Position numbers and translations under genes: made by a program
Notes under the pieces: model-generated
Database searches by the model: none
The model's input: the letters and a program-made list of their open reading frames with translations, nothing else
Told to the model about the DNA's origin: nothing
Shown: positions 5,426-12,887 of the stretch, in pieces
Numbering within the stretch: position 1 is the first letter of the stretch
Layout of the letters: each line of letters begins with the position of its first letter
Assembly: GCA_045648785.1 (NCBI GenBank)
Contig: JAZROP010000038.1
Location: 1 to 12,887 of the forward strand
DNA from: RGIG7450 sp045648785
GTDB lineage: Bacteria > Bacillota > Clostridia > RUG12999
Reading direction: 5' to 3'
Length of the DNA: 12,887 bases

Positions 5426-8400
5426 ATGAAATCCATACGAGCTAAAATTATGTTGCTTCTTTTCAGTTGCGTTTTGGTTTCTTCAATTATTATCGGTAGT
5501 CTAAGTATTCTGCTGACTTCTAACGTTATCGAACGAAGTTCTACGGAAAATATGAATCTTCTCTGCAAAAACAACGCAGACCGAATTGATATTACCTTTG
5601 CTAAAATCGAGGAATCTGTAAACACTCTGGTGCACTATGCGGAATCAGAGCTTTCAGACCTATCAGCACTTAAAGATGATGGGTTCAGAGAAGCCTTTTC
5701 TGCAGAGATGCAAAAAAACGCATTACATCATATTGAGAGCATAGTAGGAGCTGCCGCTGTATATATGCACTACGACCATGAATACATAGGAAAAACCGAT
5801 GGATTTTTCTATGTTAAACAAGGCGAAAGCGACACCTTCAAATATCACCCGCTAACCGACATACATTCCATCCCGTCTGAAGATAGTGAACGAGTTGGCT
5901 GGTGGTACGTTCCTACCGCAAACGGCAAAGCAACCTGGTTTGAAGCATATTATGATGCCAATCTTAAACGCTACGTAATATCCTATGTTGCACCAATGTA
6001 TAAAAACGAAAAATTAATAGGTGTTATCGGCGTCGATGTTTTCACTGAGCACATTGTAAATCTTGTTAAAGAAGTATCGATTTTTAACTCCGGACAGGCC
6101 GCCGTTTTAAAAAGTGACGGAACCGTGCTTTACCATCCCAACTTCGAAAGAGGTGTGCTTATTGGTGAGGGTGACCCCGGTTTTGACGGCGTTATTGAGA
6201 AGCTGACCAAAGAAAACAACACAAGAGAACTCATATCCTATCGGCTTAAAGGCGAAAAAAAGAAGCTATCAAGTTGTAAACTCAAAAACGGGATGCTTAT
6301 GATTTGTTTTGCTCCCGAATCCGAAATATATCACGATCAAACGATGCTTACAATTGTAAACGTCATTATTACCGCTTTCGTCGTGCTGGTTGCTATATTC
6401 ATTGCCTTTTTACTCAGCAGAAGACTTACGCGTCCAATCAAAAACCTTAATTCGGCCGCAAAGCATCTGACCGACGGTAAATACGATTTTGCCATACATT
6501 CAGAATCTAAGGATGAAATCGGCGAGCTTACCAAAACCTTTATTGCAATGCGAGGAATCATCAGAAACCAGATTCATTTGCTGGATAAAGAGGCTCACAT
6601 CGACGGTCTCACCTGTGTTGGCAACAAGTCTGCTTTCATCGATAGAGAGCGTGAAATCAATAATGAAATCGCATCGAGAAATGCTGATTTTTTCGTCGTT
6701 GTTTTTGATGTTAACAAACTAAAAGTGGCAAACGATATTTTCGGACACATGGCAGGAGACAAGCTCTTATCTACTTTTGCAAACCATCTCGCAGCTATAT
6801 TCGAGACGTCTAATGTTTACCGTCTTGGCGGAGACGAGTTTGTCGTTATCGTTACCAACAATGAAAATAGCGACAGCGAAGCAAAAATTTCTGCCTGCAT
6901 TAAGGGAATGGAGCTTCTTTCGGTGGATGGTTATCCTGATTGCAAGGTTTCCTGCGCGCACGGCTACTCTCGTTTTGATCCTGCCTCAGACACCGAGTTT
7001 AACGACGTTTTGCTTCGCGCTGACAGAGAAATGTATAAAAACAAGGCGGAAAGCAAAAAAGAAGCCCCAAACTGGCTGGAAGGCACTAAGGGCCTGAAAC
7101 AACTACAGATTGACAAATACTGCGAACTGCTGCAGGCTCTTAAAGCGAGCACCGACGATTTTCTCTTCCTTATAAACCTTGAAACCCAAATTATAAGTTT
7201 CTTCGGCGACGAGAACAGCACCTATGGTTTTTCCGGTAATAATCAACTTTCAATTAACACAGATACCATTCTGAACTACGTTCATACAAATGACAAATCC
7301 AGAGTTCAAAAGTCTATCAGCGACATACTGAACCGCGATGCCGAAACAGTCGACATAAACTTCCGCATGCAAAACGGCAATATAATGAGATGGGTAAACT
7401 GCCGTGGAAACGTTATTAAAGACGAAACCGACAGTCACTTTGTTTTCATTGGTCGCATCTCGCAAAATGCTGTTAAGCACCTTTACAATCCCATCACCAC
7501 CCTATTTAATAAAGCGAAGCTTAAGCTTGATCTTCAAGGCGAGGTTATAGCAAAATTCTGCAGTCTTATGCTTATTGATATCGACAATCTTTCGGAAATC
7601 AATCTGAAGCACGGCAGCGTTTACGGAGACAATCTTCTTAAAACGCTGGCGGAAGAACTCGAAAGAAGATTCGAAATGTGGCAGATATATCACGCCGAAA
7701 AAGATCGTTTCGTTGTACTTCTCGACAAGAACTCCAGCGAAAAAGCCGAGCAAATATTTGAAGAAATCAAAAAGGAACTGGCGGTCAAATTCTCTGTTTC
7801 CGCTTCGGTTGTGCCAAACGACAGCGCTATTTACGTCAGCGCCGAAAACATCTATGATTATGCCGTCCAATTGCTTAACAACTCAAAGAAAAACGGTATC
7901 GGAAAGATTGCGTTTTTCTCAAAAGAAAGCCTGCTCGAAAGAATTTCTGCAGTAGATCTTCTGGAAGAATTCGAAAGAAGTGTTCAAAACGGTTGTCACG
8001 GTTTCCACGTTGTATATCAGCCGCAAATCTGCGCAGATGATTACACTATGATTTCTGCCGAGACACTGCTGAGATATAAGTCCGAAACAAAAGGTCCGAT
8101 TTACCCCGACCAATTCATTCCCGTACTGGAAGAAACCGGGCTTATCAACGAGGTTGGCTTATGGGTTGCAGAAAAGGCCATACTACAGTGCAAAGAATGG
8201 CGCAAATATATTCCCGATTTCAAAATCAGCGTCAACGTTTCGCCCAAACAGCTTGAAAAAAGAAAATCCGCTCTTCAAATTATCGACCTGCTGAAAAAAC
8301 ACGATCTTCCCGGTGATGCGCTGATTCTCGAAATCACCGAGTCGGCTCAGCTAGACGAAAAAGAAGATGCCTTTGAAGTGCTTACAGAATTTCGTCTCGC

Positions 8401-9166
8401 CGGAATTCAAATTGCAATCGACGATTTCGGAACCGGTTATTCAAACCTCGGCAATCTCAAAAATATCAATGCAAACATACTCAAGGTTGATCGCGTATTT
8501 ATTCAGGATATCAAAAAAGACGGATATAATTACAACCTGATTTATAACGTTCTGGAATTCGCAAAGTCTAACTCTTTGAAGGTATGTTTGGAGGGCGTGG
8601 AAACCACGGAAGAACTTCTTGTACTTACAGGCCTACAGCCCCATATTTTCCAAGGTTATCTTTTCGACAGACCCTACCCCGCCGATGTTATCGAGGACAA
8701 ATATTTTAATAAAGATTCAGCAGAATATGCTAATCGCGTTAAGTTTATCGCCCGCTTAAACAAAGAAAAAGCACATGCTCCGCTTATCAATATGGAAATG
8801 AAAAAGATACTGAGTGGACTTAATATTGGTTTGTGGATTATGCGTATTAATCTGCAAACCGACACCGGCGAACTTTTCGCAGACGAAATTATGAAAAAGC
8901 TACTGGGCGCCGACAACAACATTTCACCGGAAGAGTGCTATTCGCTTTGGCGTAACAACATAAATCCAAACCATCTGTCGGCTATTGAGGCGACAATAAC
9001 CGACATGAAAAACAACCACAACCAAGCGGTTGTTCAGTTTGAATACTTGTGGAATCATCCGCAACAGGGAGAACTCCTTGTTCGCGACTCCGGAAGATGT
9101 TCAGAAAAAACCAACGACACCATTATCATTGAAGGTTTCCACCGTATTATAGGCGGCGGAAACTAA
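5426..9166 (+). CDS. Large c-di-GMP enzyme: dCache-HAMP-GGDEF-PAS-degenerate GGDEF-EAL-PAS
   Basis: This 1246-residue membrane protein probably both makes and degrades c-di-GMP. Order: helix about 7-29; extracellular dCache sensor about 35-300 (GWWYVPTANGKATWFEAYYD); helix about 308-331; HAMP; intact GGDEF at 468-472 (YRLGGDEFVVIV), no RxxD inhibitory site; PAS-like domain about 571-690; a second GGDEF-fold domain about 695-845 whose signature is EKDRF (758-762), so catalytically dead; EAL domain about 850-1095. EAL residues are kept: E879 in a variant ETL signature, N937, E969, D999/D1000 (DDFGTGYSN), K1020, E1056 and Q1076, so phosphodiesterase activity is plausible. The last 150 residues form another PAS-like domain with no output domain after it. 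ATG 5426 has AGGTGG 7 nt upstream. It is a single unit between its promoter and the terminator at 9179-9217. Net activity cannot be told from sequence. Confidence 0.94.
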   Translation: MKSIRAKIMLLLFSCVLVSSIIIGSLSILLTSNVIERSSTENMNLLCKNNADRIDITFAKIEESVNTLVHYAESELSDLSALKDDGFREAFSAEMQKNALHHIESIVGAAAVYMHYDHEYIGKTDGFFYVKQGESDTFKYHPLTDIHSIPSEDSERVGWWYVPTANGKATWFEAYYDANLKRYVISYVAPMYKNEKLIGVIGVDVFTEHIVNLVKEVSIFNSGQAAVLKSDGTVLYHPNFERGVLIGEGDPGFDGVIEKLTKENNTRELISYRLKGEKKKLSSCKLKNGMLMICFAPESEIYHDQTMLTIVNVIITAFVVLVAIFIAFLLSRRLTRPIKNLNSAAKHLTDGKYDFAIHSESKDEIGELTKTFIAMRGIIRNQIHLLDKEAHIDGLTCVGNKSAFIDREREINNEIASRNADFFVVVFDVNKLKVANDIFGHMAGDKLLSTFANHLAAIFETSNVYRLGGDEFVVIVTNNENSDSEAKISACIKGMELLSVDGYPDCKVSCAHGYSRFDPASDTEFNDVLLRADREMYKNKAESKKEAPNWLEGTKGLKQLQIDKYCELLQALKASTDDFLFLINLETQIISFFGDENSTYGFSGNNQLSINTDTILNYVHTNDKSRVQKSISDILNRDAETVDINFRMQNGNIMRWVNCRGNVIKDETDSHFVFIGRISQNAVKHLYNPITTLFNKAKLKLDLQGEVIAKFCSLMLIDIDNLSEINLKHGSVYGDNLLKTLAEELERRFEMWQIYHAEKDRFVVLLDKNSSEKAEQIFEEIKKELAVKFSVSASVVPNDSAIYVSAENIYDYAVQLLNNSKKNGIGKIAFFSKESLLERISAVDLLEEFERSVQNGCHGFHVVYQPQICADDYTMISAETLLRYKSETKGPIYPDQFIPVLEETGLINEVGLWVAEKAILQCKEWRKYIPDFKISVNVSPKQLEKRKSALQIIDLLKKHDLPGDALILEITESAQLDEKEDAFEVLTEFRLAGIQIAIDDFGTGYSNLGNLKNINANILKVDRVFIQDIKKDGYNYNLIYNVLEFAKSNSLKVCLEGVETTEELLVLTGLQPHIFQGYLFDRPYPADVIEDKYFNKDSAEYANRVKFIARLNKEKAHAPLINMEMKKILSGLNIGLWIMRINLQTDTGELFADEIMKKLLGADNNISPEECYSLWRNNINPNHLSAIEATITDMKNNHNQAVVQFEYLWNHPQQGELLVRDSGRCSEKTNDTIIIEGFHRIIGGGN

Positions 9167-9178
9167 CCAAAACTGCCA

Positions 9179-9224
9179 AAAACACCTGCAAACCTTCAAA
9201 AAGTTTGCAGGTGTTTTATTTTTG
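9179..9224 (+). terminator. Rho-independent terminator after the GGDEF-EAL gene
   Basis: A perfect 15-bp stem pairs 9179-9193 with 9203-9217 around a 9-nt loop; TTTT at the stem end is followed by ATTTTT. It lies 12 nt after the TAA stop at 9166 and separates the c-di-GMP gene from the polysaccharide operon. Confidence 0.88.
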
Positions 9225-9255
9225 CATTTTTCCGGAGATTACATAGTTTAAAATA

Positions 9256-9289
9256 TTGATTTTTTTCTACCAATATGCTATAGTATAAT
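9256..9289 (+). promoter_or_regulatory. Candidate promoter of the polysaccharide operon
   Basis: TTGATT (9256-9261), 17 nt, then TATAGT (9279-9284) with an extended -10 TG at 9276-9277. An overlapping consensus TATAAT at 9284-9289 would leave a 22-nt spacer and is a less likely pairing. The leader to the ATG at 9413 would be about 120 nt, very AT-rich (AT repeats at 9293-9306); I see no riboswitch fold in it. Confidence 0.55.
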
Positions 9290-9412
9290 AGAATATATAT
9301 ATATATTTATTTTATATACAAAATACGTAATATAAAAAATTATTTCCCGCAATCTCAATAAAAAATTAGTTTTAGTTAATGAACACTACAAGAAAAGGAA
9401 CTGTTTACCGGT

Positions 9413-9955
9413 ATGAATAAAACGTTCAAAAAAGATTTATACAGATATTACGGAAAAAGCGGCGAGCCCTTTCTAAAAAAACTTTTCAGACCTCTCGAGC
9501 TAAAGTATATAAAACTTTACAGAAAAGCAAATACCTGCAAATTTTTCCCTCTTAAAGCTTTTTATACTTTCAGACTTCTTAATCTTTCTAAAAAAACACA
9601 GATTCAGATTCCGGCCCGAACAAGCATTGGTGAAGGCTTTTATATCGGCCATCTCGGACGGGTTATAATCCATCCCGACGCAAAGCTGGGAAAAAACGTT
9701 AACGTTGGCACAGGTGTGACCATCGGAATGGAAAACCGCGGAAAAAGGCGGGGCGCCCCCACCATTTCGGATGACTGCTGGATTGGAACGAACAGTGTTA
9801 TCGTGGGAAAGGTGCATATCGGCAGCGACGTTCTTATCGCTCCCCTGACCTTTGTTAATTTCGACGTTCCAGACCACAGCATTGTTGTGGGAAATCCCGC
9901 AAAAATCATTTCCAAAGAAAACGCAACCACGGAATATATTTGCAACCGCGTATAA
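9413..9955 (+). CDS. Serine acetyltransferase-like hexapeptide O-acyltransferase (surface polysaccharide)
   Basis: The 180-residue protein has a basic helical N-terminus (about 1-60) and a left-handed beta-helix of hexapeptide repeats (about 65-165: IGEGFYIG, LGKNVNVGTGVTIG, ISDDCWIGTNSVIVG, IGSDVLIAP, closing with VVGNPAKII). This matches the CysE/LbH group. H87 in VIIHPDAKLG corresponds to the first catalytic histidine of CysE. The second one is replaced in GKRRGAPTI, a form seen in polysaccharide acetyltransferases rather than true CysE. Together with the flippase and glycosyltransferases after it, a role in O-acetylating a glycan is more likely than cysteine synthesis. It opens the operon. 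Its ribosome binding site is weak (AAGG at 9395-9398, about 14 nt from the ATG). The acceptor is unknown. Confidence 0.88.
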   Translation: MNKTFKKDLYRYYGKSGEPFLKKLFRPLELKYIKLYRKANTCKFFPLKAFYTFRLLNLSKKTQIQIPARTSIGEGFYIGHLGRVIIHPDAKLGKNVNVGTGVTIGMENRGKRRGAPTISDDCWIGTNSVIVGKVHIGSDVLIAPLTFVNFDVPDHSIVVGNPAKIISKENATTEYICNRV

Positions 9956-9958
9956 ACT

Positions 9959-9982
9959 CTTAAAACCTTAAAATCTTAAAGC
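9959..9982 (+). repeat. Three tandem 8-nt units between acyltransferase and flippase genes
   Basis: CTTAAAAC, CTTAAAAT and CTTAAAGC follow one another at 9959-9966, 9967-9974 and 9975-9982. They fill the short gap between the stop at 9955 and the flippase Shine-Dalgarno at 9984-9989. Confidence 0.7.
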
Positions 9983-9997
9983 AAGGAGGTGGCGAAG

Positions 9998-11500
9998 ATG
10001 GCCGACAAGGACTCAAGAATCAAACATAATCTGATTTCTTCTCTGATATATCAGGTTGTGCTTATTTCCCTCAGTTTCCTTTTGCCAAGACTTTATCTGG
10101 AAAACTTTGGCTCTGAGGTTAACGGCGTTCTTTCAACCATAAAACAGATTTTTGTATATATGTTTTTACTGGAAGCAGGCGTCGGTCTTGCCACAACCCA
10201 GGCTTTATATAAAAAAATCGGCCAAAAGGACTATGCTTCCTCCAGCGAAATACTTTCGGCAACCAATATTTACTATAGAAGAACAGGAATCATATATCTC
10301 GCCATTGTTCTTGTTATTGCGGTGGTTTATTCCTGTTTTATCCCCACCTCAATACCCGCTCACGAGTTGTTTATAATAATCATACTCACAGCCCTGCCCG
10401 CCCTTTTTAGTTATTTTGTTCAGGCAAAATACAGAATTCTTATGGAGGTTGACGGCAGAAAATACGTACTTAACAATGCCGAAACCGTCCTTCAACTAGC
10501 CTCTAATATCGGCAAAATTCTGGTGCTTCTCCTGTCGGACAGTCTGATTCTCATTCAGCTTGTTTACTGCGTAATTTATATGGCACAGCTTATTTTTCTG
10601 TATTTCTATGCAAAACACAGATATAAATGGCTGGATTTAAAGGCTAAACCTGATTTTAAAGCCATTGCACAGAAAAATTCCGTACTGGTGCATCAGCTTT
10701 CCGGTATGGTGTTTAACAATACCGACATTCTCCTCATTTCTATTCTTTGCGACTTCAAGATTGTTAGTATTTACACCATATACAACATATTCTTCTCCCA
10801 GGTGCAAAACTTTATATCAAGCGTTGTTTCTTCCTTTACCTTTGCGCTGGGTCAAATGTTCCATACCGACCGAGAAAAATTCGACAAGTTGTATAACGCT
10901 TACGAAACCTTGTACATAGCGGCCACTTATATGGTTTATACCCTTATGGCAGTATTTTTACTGCCCCTCATTCAGATATATACCAGCGGAATCAACGATG
11001 CCGAGTATACAAACGTATTTCTCCTGCTGCTTTTTGTGATTATGCAGTTGTTTTCAAACAGCAAAATCCCCGCAAACAGCGTTATTGAGTTTTCGGGCGA
11101 TTTTCGCAAAACCCGCAACTATGCAATCTGGGAAATGGTTATAAACATCACGGTTTCGGTTGTGGCAATTATTAATCTTGGAATATGCGGCGCAATTCTC
11201 GGCACTATTGTAGCCCTTATTTACCGCGGTGTGGTAACAATTTATTATTCAAACAGAAAAATTCTTGGCAGAAGCCAGATGCATACATACAAAATTCTGC
11301 TTTCAAACAGTATGGTCTTTGCGGGAATTATGGCAATCTTTTTCGTTGACACCTTCAGTGGCGTTTCTTTCTTAACGCTTCTTCTGAACGGAATTATCCA
11401 CTCTATATGGATTGTGGGTCTATATCTGGTTGTAAATCTGATATTTAACAGTTCTGCATTTAAAACAGTTTTCGAACTTTGCAAAGGGAGGAAAAAATAA
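9998..11500 (+). CDS. Wzx-type polysaccharide flippase (MOP superfamily)
   Basis: The 500-residue protein is almost wholly hydrophobic, with about a dozen or more membrane helices, and would flip lipid-linked oligosaccharide units across the cytoplasmic membrane. The N-terminal pattern SLIYQVVLISLSFLLPRLYLE, GSEVNGVLSTIKQIFVYMFLLEAG and a conserved soluble loop before the second helical pair are typical of polysaccharide export proteins of the MOP superfamily; the length is usual for the family. ATG 9998 is chosen over the in-frame GTG at 9989 because the GTG overlaps the AGGAGG (9984-9989), which sits 8 nt before the ATG. The stop TAA at 11498-11500 directly abuts the next start codon, so the two genes are co-transcribed and probably translationally linked. 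O-antigen-like, capsule or wall-glycan substrate is not determinable. Confidence 0.92.
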   Translation: MADKDSRIKHNLISSLIYQVVLISLSFLLPRLYLENFGSEVNGVLSTIKQIFVYMFLLEAGVGLATTQALYKKIGQKDYASSSEILSATNIYYRRTGIIYLAIVLVIAVVYSCFIPTSIPAHELFIIIILTALPALFSYFVQAKYRILMEVDGRKYVLNNAETVLQLASNIGKILVLLLSDSLILIQLVYCVIYMAQLIFLYFYAKHRYKWLDLKAKPDFKAIAQKNSVLVHQLSGMVFNNTDILLISILCDFKIVSIYTIYNIFFSQVQNFISSVVSSFTFALGQMFHTDREKFDKLYNAYETLYIAATYMVYTLMAVFLLPLIQIYTSGINDAEYTNVFLLLLFVIMQLFSNSKIPANSVIEFSGDFRKTRNYAIWEMVINITVSVVAIINLGICGAILGTIVALIYRGVVTIYYSNRKILGRSQMHTYKILLSNSMVFAGIMAIFFVDTFSGVSFLTLLLNGIIHSIWIVGLYLVVNLIFNSSAFKTVFELCKGRKK

Positions 11501-12235
11501 GTGAGTATTCCTAAAGTTATTTACTATTGCTGGTTCGGAAGAGGCAAAATGCCTGCCCTTGCAGAAAAATGCATCAAAAGCTGGAAAAAGTATTGTCCTG
11601 ACTATAAAATAGTTTGCCTTAACGAAGAAAATTTCGACGTAAATCAAAACCGCTATTCTGCACAAGCATACGCGGCGGGCAAGTGGGCATTTGTCAGCGA
11701 CTATGCCAGATTAAAGGTTTTATACGACAAGGGCGGAATTTATCTGGATACCGATGTTGAGCTTATAAAACCCCTGGACAATCTTATACTTGAGGGCGGT
11801 TATATGGGCTTTGACGACAATGGCGTTGTTTCAACCGGACTCGGGTTCGCCTGCGAAAAGGGAAACGAGCTTGTGGGCACTCTGCTTGCAGATTATGACG
11901 ATATTCCTTTCACACATCCCGACGGTTCCTTCGACCTGACCCCCTGCCCGGACCGAAATACAAAAACACTTGTAGGGTTGGGTCTGGATGTAAATGAAAA
12001 AAACCAAGTGTTTATGGGGATTAGAATGCTGCCCGAGGATTACCTTTGCCCCATAAAATACTACACGGGTAAAAAGAAGATAACCAAAAACACCTATTCC
12101 ATACATCATTTTTGCGCCTCTTGGATTTCTCCCACCGCTAAACGCACACTGTTTGCAAAACGGATTTTAGGCGTAAAGCTATATGACAAGCTTTATGGAA
12201 AATTTTTACACAAACTTAAATGGCTGGAGTGGTAG
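11501..12235 (+). CDS. DXD glycosyltransferase of the capsular polysaccharide type (GT32-like)
   Basis: The 244-residue protein begins IPKVIYYCWFGRGKMP and contains SDYARLKVLYDKGGIYLDTDVE, with the metal/nucleotide-sugar binding DTD at 83-85. This is the hallmark of the Gly_transf_sug/GT32-like family found in capsule and O-antigen clusters. It would move a sugar from a nucleotide donor to a lipid-linked acceptor on the cytoplasmic face. Start is GTG at 11501, immediately after the flippase stop, with AGGGAGG at 11485-11491. No membrane helix is apparent; the basic C-terminus (LYGKFLHKLKWLEW) might associate with membrane. The next gene begins 3 nt after its stop. Sugar specificity cannot be read. 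Confidence 0.92.
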   Translation: MSIPKVIYYCWFGRGKMPALAEKCIKSWKKYCPDYKIVCLNEENFDVNQNRYSAQAYAAGKWAFVSDYARLKVLYDKGGIYLDTDVELIKPLDNLILEGGYMGFDDNGVVSTGLGFACEKGNELVGTLLADYDDIPFTHPDGSFDLTPCPDRNTKTLVGLGLDVNEKNQVFMGIRMLPEDYLCPIKYYTGKKKITKNTYSIHHFCASWISPTAKRTLFAKRILGVKLYDKLYGKFLHKLKWLEW

Positions 12236-12237
12236 AG

Positions 12238-12887
12238 TTGCCTGAAAAAGCACTTAAAAAACTTAATACATACATATTGCCTTCTTGGAAGGTCTGCTTC
12301 TTTGCCGCCGTTTTGGTGGGCCTGGTTGCACACCTTTACAAAATAACAAATTGGCTTCCCAACTGGGATTCGCTTGTTTTCAGATACGATTCGCAAAATA
12401 TGCTTGCAATGGGAAGATGGTTTCTTTCTGTTGTTTGTTCTATTAGTTCTTTTTATGACCTTCCGGTTATTGCAGGGTTTTTATCAATTATAATTCATAG
12501 TATTGGTGCAGTATGTATTTGCAATATTTTTAAAATTGAAAAAAATGTTACTGCTGCGCTTGTTGGCGCATTAGTCGTTACATTTCCAACTGTTACATCA
12601 GTTATGACATACAATTATGTTGCAGATGGATACTCGCTTGCATTTTTGTTTTCATGTATTGCAACTATGCTACTTTGTCGTAAAAAGCCTAATTTTAGTG
12701 TTGCTGTTATATTGATAACATTGTCAGTTGCTATTTATCAGGCTTACATAACTGTTACAATTACATTATTGCTTATGTATTTGTTGTTTGAACTAATTTA
12801 TGAAGATTCACAATTCAAAAAAATTATGCTAATGATTGGCAGATTTTTTTCTGCCGGTGCTATTGGTATGATCTTATATTATTTATT
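12238..12887 (+). CDS. GtrII-family membrane glucosyltransferase, 5' part (cut by window end)
   Basis: The frame is open from TTG 12238 to the window end, 216 complete codons. It encodes several hydrophobic helices and the N-terminal GtrII-type pattern NWDSLVFRYDSQNMLAMGRWF, then PVIAGFLSIIIHSIGA and TYNYVADGYSLAFLFS. GtrII proteins transfer a sugar from a polyprenyl-phosphate carrier to a glycan on the outer face of the membrane, decorating it. TTG 12238 is chosen because GGAG (12226-12229) lies 8 nt upstream; the in-frame GTG at 12229 overlaps that site. It is 3 nt after the previous stop, hence the same operon. Base use changes near 12430: the first part uses mixed GC codons, the rest is strongly T/A-ending, which may reflect recombination within the gene. 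Confidence 0.82.
   Translation, partial: MPEKALKKLNTYILPSWKVCFFAAVLVGLVAHLYKITNWLPNWDSLVFRYDSQNMLAMGRWFLSVVCSISSFYDLPVIAGFLSIIIHSIGAVCICNIFKIEKNVTAALVGALVVTFPTVTSVMTYNYVADGYSLAFLFSCIATMLLCRKKPNFSVAVILITLSVAIYQAYITVTITLLLMYLLFELIYEDSQFKKIMLMIGRFFSAGAIGMILYYL

Noticed and set aside
9290..9412. c-di-GMP riboswitch in the leader of the polysaccharide operon
   Set aside because: The leader is almost pure A/T with no conserved GGNCA or GNRA-type receptor elements and no paired helices of the needed size.
9413..9955. True serine acetyltransferase (cysE) of cysteine synthesis
   Set aside because: It lacks the second catalytic histidine context and the long N-terminal domain, and is the first gene of a glycan operon.
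9989..9997. GTG at 9989 as start of the flippase gene
   Set aside because: It overlaps the AGGAGG that serves the ATG at 9998.

Overview
The window looks like a chromosomal segment of a low-GC Gram-positive anaerobe of the Clostridia (gut Oscillospiraceae/Lachnospiraceae type). This is inferred from AT-rich intergenic DNA, strong AGGAGG-type ribosome binding sites, sigma-A promoters with 17-nt spacers, and the domain style of the multi-domain c-di-GMP proteins. No marker gene fixes the species.

Layout. (1) Bases 1 to about 600: the left-end part of an IS200-type element with a minus-strand, edge-truncated tnpA. An 18-bp stem-loop buries the tnpA ribosome binding site, followed by a palindrome and a terminator-like hairpin. 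(2) 772-2449: a membrane dCache-HAMP-GGDEF diguanylate cyclase with its own promoter. (3) 2479-3572: an island bounded by two inverted copies of a 42-bp repeat. It holds a convergent minus-strand gene for a small membrane-anchored protein and an unusual array of eight short hairpins separated by a 9-nt spacer whose orientation flips at the centre. (4) 3583-5338: a TIR-Sel1 repeat protein with its own promoter, TTG start and strong terminator. (5) 5358-9217: a 1246-residue dCache-HAMP-GGDEF-PAS-degenerate GGDEF-EAL-PAS protein, again an isolated transcription unit. (6) 9256 to the end: a surface polysaccharide operon with a CysE-like O-acyltransferase, a Wzx-type flippase, a DXD glycosyltransferase and the start of a GtrII-family membrane glucosyltransferase, tightly spaced and running off the window.

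How the parts may work together (inference). Two paralogous Cache sensors would make c-di-GMP, and the larger one could also degrade it. Their position before an exopolysaccharide/cell-wall glycan operon fits the usual link between c-di-GMP and surface properties, but no c-di-GMP riboswitch or binding site is visible. The TIR-Sel1 gene between them resembles TIR signalling/immune effectors and is a single-gene unit.

The most unusual element is the hairpin array at 3353-3552. It sits between two divergent promoters, outside both predicted transcripts, and matches no CRISPR, rho-independent terminator or standard REP layout known to me.
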